Below, piece after piece: positions 9,721 through 16,561 of a DNA stretch of 64,000 nt. The stretch lies in NCBI GenBank assembly GCA_037721215.1, contig JBBJNV010000013.1:1-64000 (forward strand), given 5' to 3'. This stretch comes from Gemmatimonadaceae bacterium (GTDB taxonomy: Bacteria; Gemmatimonadota; Gemmatimonadetes; Gemmatimonadales; Gemmatimonadaceae). Below the pieces are notes generated by a model. That model had not been told where the DNA came from and searched no databases. It was given only the letters and a program-made list of their open reading frames with translations. Position 1 is the first letter of the stretch. Each line of letters starts with the position of its first letter. Both the position numbers and the translations under genes were made by a program.

Positions 9721-10404
9721 CTATCGGACGCGCGATCGCCGGCCCGTACCGTAGCGGAAGTTGAGCCGGATGGTTCGCTGCCGAAGCGTGTTGCTCAACT
9801 CGCTCGACAGCCCTTTGCGCTCGTGCACGACGATACCAAAATCCTGCACCACGCTCGCATGCATCCGATTGCTGAATGCATAACCGAACCCATAACCGAA
9901 AGTGAAATATGGGTCGGTGTTGCCATTGAGCGGAGCCAGCGACGAGCCGTCGCTGTCGCGGCGCAGGTTGCGGTACTGGGCGATGCCTGCGGACCCCTCC
10001 AGTACCTGGTGCAATCCTGCTCCGCCGCCAACGTGGAACGAAGCTCCCAGCGACAGCAGATCGAGATGCGCCGCGCACCTGGCGCAGCTGTTAGCACCTT
10101 CGTTTCCGATGTATGTAAATGGCGCGCCGAGGTAGGTTGCCGCGAGTCCAATTGACATGTGATTCTGGAGAATTGTTCGCTCGACGGCAGCGCGAGCCTG
10201 GAAATTTGAGGCTTGGCCAAAATCCCATGTGCTTGCCGTCTGACTGTCGCTTACCCCATTGGCGTTGAACAATCCGCCGCTGATGGAAATCCAGGTCGCT
10301 GGTTCGGCTGCTCTCGTCGTGGGAAGCCTTACCTGCGCATGCGATTCAGCGGCGCCCGCCAGCACGGACAGAATGGTGACCAGCAACGAGGTATGTCTGC
10401 TCAA
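9721..10404 (-). CDS. Small outer-membrane beta-barrel protein
   Basis: A 227-residue exported protein with a signal peptide ending ESHAQ, followed by alternating amphipathic strands (TWISISGGLFNANG, MSIGLAATYLGAPFTYIG, HLDLLSLGASFHVGGGAG, YFTFGYGFGYAFSNR, RTIRLNFRYGTG) typical of an 8- to 10-strand outer-membrane barrel. A CARC motif lies between two strands, probably in a loop. The start is TTG with GGAG five bases upstream. It ends 25 bases before the gamma-glutamyltransferase start on the same strand and may be co-transcribed with it. The specific function is not recognisable. Confidence 0.75.
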   Translation of the reverse strand: MSRHTSLLVTILSVLAGAAESHAQVRLPTTRAAEPATWISISGGLFNANGVSDSQTASTWDFGQASNFQARAAVERTILQNHMSIGLAATYLGAPFTYIGNEGANSCARCAAHLDLLSLGASFHVGGGAGLHQVLEGSAGIAQYRNLRRDSDGSSLAPLNGNTDPYFTFGYGFGYAFSNRMHASVVQDFGIVVHERKGLSSELSNTLRQRTIRLNFRYGTGRRSRVR

Positions 10405-10479
10405 AATTGCTCCAGTTTGTCTTGCGGCCCGCGCGAAACGGCGGGTAAGTTAGGGCCGTGGCACACGATACAGCTTCGC

Positions 10480-11394
10480 ATGAATGACCCCCGCGCAACG
10501 GAACGTCGCAATCCGCGGACTGCTTCGATAGATCTGGCATCCCCGCTGGAGATCGTCGATGTGATAAACGCGGAAGACCGCATCGTTCCGGACGCCGTCG
10601 CAAGCCAGCGATCCGAAGTTGCGCGCGCCATCGCCATTGCCGAAAAATCATTTCGGGCAGGGGGAAGGCTTTTTTACATCGGCGCCGGAACATCCGGCCG
10701 CCTTGGAGTTCTCGATGCGAGCGAATGCCCACCGACATTTGGCACTGATCCGGACATGGTTCAGGGCATAATTGCAGGCGGCCTTCCGGCGCTTACCCGC
10801 TCGCAGGAAGGCGCCGAGGACATCGCGGAAAATGGTGCGCGTGAGATGGATGCGCTTGCGGTGGCCTCTGACGATTTCGTAGTTGGCATTGCGGCTTCCG
10901 GCACAACGCCATACGTCCACGCGGCACTTCGTCGTGCCGCGGAGCTCGGCGCAAGTACCGCGATCGTTTCCTGCTCGCCCCCGCCTGCTGAAGTAATCGA
11001 CGGCGTCGACGTCGCAATCCTTCCGATCGTAGGCCCCGAGGTCGTAACCGGCTCGACACGTCTCAAGGCAGGTACCGCGACGAAGCTTGTTCTGAACGCA
11101 ATCACCACGGGCGCCATGATCAGGCTTGGAAAGACGTATGGCAATCTGATGGTGGACATGAGGGCAACCAACAACAAGCTCACCGATCGCGCCGAACGAA
11201 TCGTAATCGAGGTATGCGGTGTGACTCGCAACGAAGCGAAGCGGCTGCTGGACGACGCCGGGAGGAGTGTGAAGACTGCCATCGTCATGCAGAAGCTGGC
11301 AGTGGGAAAGGACGAGGCGCTCGCTGCGCTCGAGCGTGCAGATGGTGTCATACGGCGCGCAATCCCGGATGCGCCACCGCCGGTGATCGAATGA
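10480..11394 (+). CDS. murQ: N-acetylmuramic acid 6-phosphate etherase
   Basis: MurQ removes the lactyl ether from MurNAc-6-phosphate, giving GlcNAc-6-phosphate and D-lactate, a core step of cell-wall recycling. The 304-residue product has the sugar-isomerase (SIS) fold signatures: FYIGAGTSGRLGVLDASECP (phosphosugar loop and catalytic region), FVVGIAASGTTPYVHAAL, the VGPEVVTGSTRLKAGTA segment and NKLTDRAERIV. The ATG at 10480 is chosen because it gives the usual family length; the same frame is open upstream to 10213 but that part overlaps the divergent outer-membrane protein gene. anmK starts within its stop codon (ATGA). Confidence 0.96.
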   Translation: MNDPRATERRNPRTASIDLASPLEIVDVINAEDRIVPDAVASQRSEVARAIAIAEKSFRAGGRLFYIGAGTSGRLGVLDASECPPTFGTDPDMVQGIIAGGLPALTRSQEGAEDIAENGAREMDALAVASDDFVVGIAASGTTPYVHAALRRAAELGASTAIVSCSPPPAEVIDGVDVAILPIVGPEVVTGSTRLKAGTATKLVLNAITTGAMIRLGKTYGNLMVDMRATNNKLTDRAERIVIEVCGVTRNEAKRLLDDAGRSVKTAIVMQKLAVGKDEALAALERADGVIRRAIPDAPPPVIE

Positions 11395-12524
11395 ATACGG
11401 CGGTCGTGGTCGGTCTCATGTCCGGCACATCTCTCGATGGAATAGCCGCGGCTGTCACAAGGTTCGAGCGCACCGCGGGCGGAACGGTCAGCGCCGAGCT
11501 GCTCGCGTTCATCACCCATGACTACACGGCGGTGCAACGGAAGCGGCTCGCGAACGCGCTTACCGGCGTCTCCGCTTCGGAGTACTGTCGTCTCAACTTC
11601 GATCTTGGCGGTTGGCTGGGAGATGCGGCCGTCGCGGTGATCGCCGAATCCGGCGTGTCGCGTGCGCACATCTCGGCCGTTGCATCCCACGGGCAGACCG
11701 TCTGGCACGAGCCCGGACACTCCACCTGGCAGTTCGGCGAAGCGGCCGTGATCGCGGAACGGACCGGGCTCGACGTTATAAGTGACTTCCGGGTGCGCGA
11801 CATGGCTGCCGGAGGACAGGGTGCACCGCTCGTCCCTATGGCCGATTCGATGCTCTTCGCTCACGAAGCTGAATGGAGAGCGCTGCAGAACCTGGGCGGC
11901 ATCGGGAACGTCACTGTGGTACCCCCCGGGGGGGATCTCAACGGTGTCCGAGCCTTCGATACAGGACCCGGATGCGGAGTTATCGACAAGGTCACACGCC
12001 AGTTGCGGCCAGACTTGAAGTACGACGTCGACGGCCGACTGGCCACTGCGGGTACGCCCATTGCGGCGGTCATCGACAAGCTTCTTCGCCAACCATACTT
12101 CCTTGCGTCTCCGCCCAAGTCGACTGGTCCCGAATTGTTCAGTCAGGGCTTTTCAGAAAATCTGATAGCGCTTTGCCGGCAGGAGTCCGCGCAGTGCCGG
12201 GACGAGGACATCATTGCAACCGCAGTCTCCCTGACCGCGCGCAGTATCGGCGACGCATACAACCGATTTATCGCTGAGCCCGTTAATGAAGTATTCCTCT
12301 CGGGGGGGGGCGCGAAAAATCCGGCGCTTTTTGCGGCGATCAGTGCTGCGCTGGCGCCGCGAAGCGTAAGCTCGTTCGACACAAAGTTCTTTGACGGAGA
12401 AGCGAAAGAAGCAGTCGCATTCGCGCTTCTCGGATACCTCCATCTGACCAGCGTTTCCGGAAACGTTCCCACTGCAACTGGTGCGAGTGGACCGCGGATT
12501 CTGGGTAAGCGAACGCCCGCATAA
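11391..12524 (+). CDS. anmK: Anhydro-N-acetylmuramic acid kinase
   Basis: AnmK opens the 1,6-anhydro ring of anhMurNAc and phosphorylates it, giving MurNAc-6-phosphate, the substrate of MurQ. The 377-residue protein has the family motifs GLMSGTSLDGIAAAV at the N-terminus, SHGQTVWHEPG, the nucleotide-site NLGGIGNVT, AFDTGPGCGVID, and SGGGAKNPALFAAI near the C-terminus. The start ATG overlaps the murQ stop as ATGA, so the two steps are translationally coupled. The upstream in-frame extension is a murQ shadow and is excluded. Confidence 0.97.
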   Translation: MNTAVVVGLMSGTSLDGIAAAVTRFERTAGGTVSAELLAFITHDYTAVQRKRLANALTGVSASEYCRLNFDLGGWLGDAAVAVIAESGVSRAHISAVASHGQTVWHEPGHSTWQFGEAAVIAERTGLDVISDFRVRDMAAGGQGAPLVPMADSMLFAHEAEWRALQNLGGIGNVTVVPPGGDLNGVRAFDTGPGCGVIDKVTRQLRPDLKYDVDGRLATAGTPIAAVIDKLLRQPYFLASPPKSTGPELFSQGFSENLIALCRQESAQCRDEDIIATAVSLTARSIGDAYNRFIAEPVNEVFLSGGGAKNPALFAAISAALAPRSVSSFDTKFFDGEAKEAVAFALLGYLHLTSVSGNVPTATGASGPRILGKRTPA

Positions 12525-12578
12525 TTATTGGCAGGGCAGCGTGCGGGTCATGATTTTTTTCCGGGAGATCGCAATCAG

Positions 12579-13865
12579 ATGACAGCTCCGCGCGCCGCGT
12601 CGCCGCTGAGGTTGTTCGGCCAGCCGAAGATGGCGGCACTCCTCGTACTCGGATTCTCGTCGGGCCTGCCGCTCTGGCTCACTGACAGAACACTCAAAGC
12701 GTGGATGACGACGGCGAACGTCGATCTCACCACGATCGGTTTGTTCAGCCTGGTAGCGCTGCCGTATTCGATAAAGTTTCTCTGGGCTCCCTTCATCGAC
12801 CGCTATGTCCCTCCATTCCTCGGCAGGCGAAGAGGATGGCTGCTCATCACGCAGATTCTGCTGCTGATTGCCATTGCCGCGATGGCCGCGCATGATCCCG
12901 CACGCGGGCTCCAGGCGCTCGCGCTGAATGCAATTCTGATTGCCGTCTTCAGTGCCAGCCAGGACGTTGCAGGCGACGCGTACAGGACGGATGTACTCGA
13001 TGAACGCGAGATGGGCGCTGGTACGGCGCTCTGGGTTCTCGGATACCGGATCGCGTTGCTGGTGACGGGGTCGCTGGCGTTCGTGCTCGCCGACAGCATC
13101 TCATGGCCGAACGTTTACCTGCTTCTCTCAGCGCTGATGCTGATCGGCATGATTGCCGCTTTCCTGGCGCCCGAGCCAGTCCTGCGTGACGCGCCGCCAC
13201 AGTCCCTTGGCGAAGCGGTGGTGCTGCCATTTCACGAATTCTTCACGCGCTCCGGAATAGGGCGGGGAATTCTGATACTTGGCTTCATCGTTCTCTATCG
13301 ATACTCCGATGGTGTGGCCGCCAACATGAGCACGCCGTTTCTGCTTCAGGCCGGGTACACACAGGCGGAGATCGGGGTCATACTCGGTGGTGCAGGTTTG
13401 ATCGCGACGATCGTCGGAGTGCTTGCGGGCGGCGCGGCGCTTGGCCGTCTGGGAATCAACAAGATGCTCTGGATTGTCGCCGTGCTTCAGGCCATCAGCA
13501 ACCTCGGCTATTATTTCCTGTCGATCACCGGTCGCAGCCAGAGCAATCTGCTGGGTGTGATCGTCATTGAAAACTTCGTCACCGGACTTGTCACGGCGGC
13601 GCTGCTCTCATTCCTGATGGCGATGTGCAACAAGCGCTTTTCCGCGACGCAGTTTGCGCTATTGTCGAGCCTGATGGCTGCCAGCCGCGATATTCTGGTG
13701 GCTCCCGCCGGCGCCATCGCCGAGGCAGCAGGCTGGCCTTCGTTTTTCCTGATAACGATTGCTGCCGGACTGCCGGCGTTGCTGCTGCTGCCGTTCATCG
13801 CACCGTGGTCGCGGGAAAACCCCGTCGGTGCCGCCTCGCATACCGGTGAGACCGCCGCTGTCTGA
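12579..13865 (+). CDS. ampG: AmpG-type muropeptide permease (MFS)
   Basis: A 428-residue major facilitator with about 12 hydrophobic helices. The N-terminal LVLGFSSGLPLWLTDRTLK and the loop LPYSIKFLWAPFIDRYVPP followed by GRRRGW match AmpG, which imports GlcNAc-anhMurNAc muropeptides from the periplasm. Other recognisable parts are AVFSASQDVAGDAYRTDVL and a long C-terminal helix pair. ATG 12579 has GGGAG eight bases upstream; a TTG at 12528 would add 17 residues and is less likely. It follows anmK by 54 bases, so import, ring opening and ether cleavage are encoded together. It is shorter than the 14-helix E. coli AmpG. Confidence 0.9.
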   Translation: MTAPRAASPLRLFGQPKMAALLVLGFSSGLPLWLTDRTLKAWMTTANVDLTTIGLFSLVALPYSIKFLWAPFIDRYVPPFLGRRRGWLLITQILLLIAIAAMAAHDPARGLQALALNAILIAVFSASQDVAGDAYRTDVLDEREMGAGTALWVLGYRIALLVTGSLAFVLADSISWPNVYLLLSALMLIGMIAAFLAPEPVLRDAPPQSLGEAVVLPFHEFFTRSGIGRGILILGFIVLYRYSDGVAANMSTPFLLQAGYTQAEIGVILGGAGLIATIVGVLAGGAALGRLGINKMLWIVAVLQAISNLGYYFLSITGRSQSNLLGVIVIENFVTGLVTAALLSFLMAMCNKRFSATQFALLSSLMAASRDILVAPAGAIAEAAGWPSFFLITIAAGLPALLLLPFIAPWSRENPVGAASHTGETAAV

Positions 13866-13869
13866 CAGG

Positions 13870-14787
13870 CTACCCGGTGGGAATGGTGTACCGTCCAACA
13901 ACCACTGTAGCGTTGTCGGGCGCGCCGGTCTGGAGTGCGAGGTCGATTAACGCTGTGCACATCGCCTCGAGATCTTCGTGTACAATTGCGATTGCCGCTA
14001 TCTCGGACGACGTCATCTGGTTGGAAAGCCCGTCACTGCAGAGAAGTATGATGTCTCCGTGCTGCAGTTTCTCGCGCGTGAACTCGGGCACGATCGATTC
14101 TTCGGGCCCGAGCGCCTGCAGGATGATGTTGCGGTGTTCGCTTCTTTCAGCCTGCTCGGGTGTCAGCTTTCCGGCATCGACCATGCGCTGCACGAGCGAC
14201 TGATCCTTGGTCATCTGGCGAGCGCTCGCGTTCCGGATGATATAGGCGCGGCTGTCACCAACCTGAGCGAAGTAGATCATGCCATGCACGACGAGCGCGA
14301 GCGTCGCGGTAGTGCCCATTCCACGATGCAGCGGATCGGCTTTCGCGCGGGCATGAATTGCTGCGTTGGCTTCGACGACCGCGAGTTTGAGAGAGTCGGC
14401 GATTATGACCGCGCCCTTGAGAGCACCTCGCTCGCGGCGCTCACGCAACTGGCGGAACGCAACTTCCGCGGCGAGATCACTGGCGACTTCACCAGACACC
14501 GCGCCTCCTACGCCGTCAGCGACCATCAGCAGGGCGGGAACGGCTTCGACTCTCATCGAACCGCCGCCGTTCTCGCGAATCGTCTCGCCAGTGGCGAGAT
14601 TGCCGAACAGGAACGAATCTTCGTTGCGCTCGCGAATCAGGCCGACATCGCTTTTCCCGACGATTTCAATCGTACCTTCGGGAAGCGCCGGGAACTCTGC
14701 TGTGAACGGTTCGGCTCTGTTCACGAGGCGGCCGACGCGGCGCATTCCTGGATGCGCGGTGACGTATTCGAAGTATGGTGGGGCCAC
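13870..14787 (-). CDS. PP2C-family Ser/Thr protein phosphatase
   Basis: A Stp/PrpC-type metal-dependent phosphatase that removes phosphate from Ser/Thr in kinase substrates. Motifs appear in order: DVGLIRERNEDSF, LMVADGVGGAVSG (metal-binding DG), GMGTTATLALV, AQVGDSRAYII, LLCSDGLSN and GAPDNATVVV. The catalytic domain starts near residue 40; the N-terminal 40 residues are of uncertain reality because the GTG start lacks a clear ribosome site and an ATG at codon 15 is an alternative. It faces ampG with only four bases between stops. A Ser/Thr kinase at 61015 is the only eukaryotic-type kinase in the window and a possible, unproven partner. Confidence 0.93.
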   Translation of the reverse strand: MAPPYFEYVTAHPGMRRVGRLVNRAEPFTAEFPALPEGTIEIVGKSDVGLIRERNEDSFLFGNLATGETIRENGGGSMRVEAVPALLMVADGVGGAVSGEVASDLAAEVAFRQLRERRERGALKGAVIIADSLKLAVVEANAAIHARAKADPLHRGMGTTATLALVVHGMIYFAQVGDSRAYIIRNASARQMTKDQSLVQRMVDAGKLTPEQAERSEHRNIILQALGPEESIVPEFTREKLQHGDIILLCSDGLSNQMTSSEIAAIAIVHEDLEAMCTALIDLALQTGAPDNATVVVGRYTIPTG

Positions 14788-14908
14788 GGCATCCGCGAGA
14801 ATATAGGTTAGACACGGCGGATTCGCCTGAGATGCAGGAACTCACCCGCGATACCCATGGTATCGAGCACGCAATCAGCTTCAATCGAAAGACGATCAGG
14901 CACCCATT

Positions 14909-16561
14909 ATGACAACGAACATTTTGTTGAGACTTTTCGCTGCCACTGCTGTCGCCGCAACATTTGCGTGCACTCCACGTGGTCCATCCGCGCCGAGCCC
15001 TGATGCCGGGCCTCCTCGCTCCCCGCCGAGCCCTGAAGCCGGGCCTCCGCGCTCCCCGCCGGTCGTCCTGCGAGCGCCAGTACCGCCCGCCAACCCGGCC
15101 CTGCCGGCAGTGCCGACCGTCACGGGACCGTTGGCGATACGAGTGGTATATCCGCCGGCAGGGCATCTCATACAGTCGCGCGACTCGAACTTCGTTTTTG
15201 GGTCTGTCGGCAACGGCCTGGCCGGCCTCACCGTCAACGGCGTTCCAACACCCGTCTGGCCAAATGGCGCATTCGTCGCCTGGCTGGCAAATCCCTCGCC
15301 CGAGAATCCGCGATACGACATCGTGGCGACGACGGGCTTCGACACCGTCAGACTCGCGCAGCCAGTGAAGATCGCCCCGGCCGTAACGGCACCACTGACG
15401 CCACTGCCTCCCGACACGATATTACCGATGTCGCCGGCACGATACGCAACGTTGATTGGACCCGCGGTATATCCGAGCGATACCGACCGGGTTGTCACAG
15501 GGTATGCGCCAGGTGGCGGAGCCCAGCGCTGGTTTCTCTTCCCCGGGACGATCGTGAAGGTTACCGGGACGAAAGGCCCTGACGCCTACATCGACCTCGA
15601 CGGCAGGGAGAAAATCAGGATCGCGAGGAGCGATCTTGATACGCTGCCGCTTGCGTACCGTCCGGTGCCGCTACGAGCCGGCGTATTCCGCACCGCCGTG
15701 GCGGAGGAATGGACAGATCTCAACATACCTGTCACTGACAGGCCTGCTTACCTTGTGCGACAAACCGACTCCTCCCTCACGCTCACGCTATACGGTGTCG
15801 CCGGCCCGCGGACGACGCCCGTGAGCGTCAATCCTGGCGGGAATAGCTACGTGACTTCCGCCCGCTCGATGGCGGTCGGGGCGCTGATGCAATACTCTCT
15901 CGCTCTCCGCGGCCCGGTGTTCGGATATCTGCCGCTATGGGAAAACGGCGTGTTCACCTTCAGGGTTCGGCGGCCTCCCGCGGTCGATTCCGCCGCACCG
16001 TTGCGAGGTCTCACTATCACCGTCGATCCAGGTCATCCACCGATCGGCGCAACCGGACCCACTGGTTTGTGGGAGCCTGAAGCCACGCTGCCTATCGGGC
16101 TCCGCATGCAAGCTCTCCTTGTGGCACAAGGTGCAAACGTCATCATGACGCGAACGACGCCCGAAGCGGTGGCGCTCAACGACAGGCCGGCACTGGCGCG
16201 CCGCGCTGGCTCGCACGCGCTGGTCTCGATCCACCTGAACGCGGTGCCCGACGGAGTCAATCCGCTGCGTGTTGACGGCACCGCAACCTACCATTTTCAC
16301 CCGCACTCGCAGGCGCTTGCGCGGACAACCCAGCGGGGTCTGGTGCGGGAGCTTGCACTCAGGGACAACGGTGTGAAGCGTGAAAACTTCGCTGTCGTGC
16401 GGCTGACGTGGATGCCATCGGTTCTGGCGGAAGGCGCATTTATCATTGTGCCCGAGCAGGAGGCGGCCCTCCGCACTGCGGAGTATCAGGAACGGTACGC
16501 GAAAGGACTGGTGACGGGATTGGAGGATTACTTTCGCACACTCGCCGGTGCGCGCCGTTGA
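14909..16561 (+). CDS. N-acetylmuramoyl-L-alanine amidase, lipoprotein
   Basis: A 550-residue zinc amidase (Amidase_3 family) that cleaves the MurNAc-L-Ala bond. The signal peptide ends in TFAC, a lipobox, so it is probably anchored in a membrane facing the periplasm. A Pro-rich linker made of two copies of a 33-base repeat follows, then a long beta-rich region (SH3- or AMIN-like, roughly residues 60-360), then the catalytic domain: ITVDPGHP (zinc His), GLWEPEATL (zinc Glu), MTRTTPEAVALNDRPALARR, SIHLNAVPDG (second His) and a final glutamate in VLAEGAFIIVPEQE. Its stop overlaps the TTG start of the following protease-barrel gene. Confidence 0.9.
   Translation: MTTNILLRLFAATAVAATFACTPRGPSAPSPDAGPPRSPPSPEAGPPRSPPVVLRAPVPPANPALPAVPTVTGPLAIRVVYPPAGHLIQSRDSNFVFGSVGNGLAGLTVNGVPTPVWPNGAFVAWLANPSPENPRYDIVATTGFDTVRLAQPVKIAPAVTAPLTPLPPDTILPMSPARYATLIGPAVYPSDTDRVVTGYAPGGGAQRWFLFPGTIVKVTGTKGPDAYIDLDGREKIRIARSDLDTLPLAYRPVPLRAGVFRTAVAEEWTDLNIPVTDRPAYLVRQTDSSLTLTLYGVAGPRTTPVSVNPGGNSYVTSARSMAVGALMQYSLALRGPVFGYLPLWENGVFTFRVRRPPAVDSAAPLRGLTITVDPGHPPIGATGPTGLWEPEATLPIGLRMQALLVAQGANVIMTRTTPEAVALNDRPALARRAGSHALVSIHLNAVPDGVNPLRVDGTATYHFHPHSQALARTTQRGLVRELALRDNGVKRENFAVVRLTWMPSVLAEGAFIIVPEQEAALRTAEYQERYAKGLVTGLEDYFRTLAGARR
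14993..15058 (+). repeat. Tandem direct repeat of 33 bp in the amidase linker
   Basis: Two adjacent 33-base units (14993-15025 and 15026-15058) differ at only two positions. Each encodes PSPxAGPPRSP plus flanking residues, so the Pro-rich linker just behind the lipobox cysteine is a recent in-frame duplication. Copy number could vary between strains and change linker length. Confidence 0.85.

Noticed and set aside
10761-12092. 443-residue minus-strand open frame across murQ and anmK
   Set aside because: Antisense shadow of two strongly recognised genes; low complexity and no family motifs.
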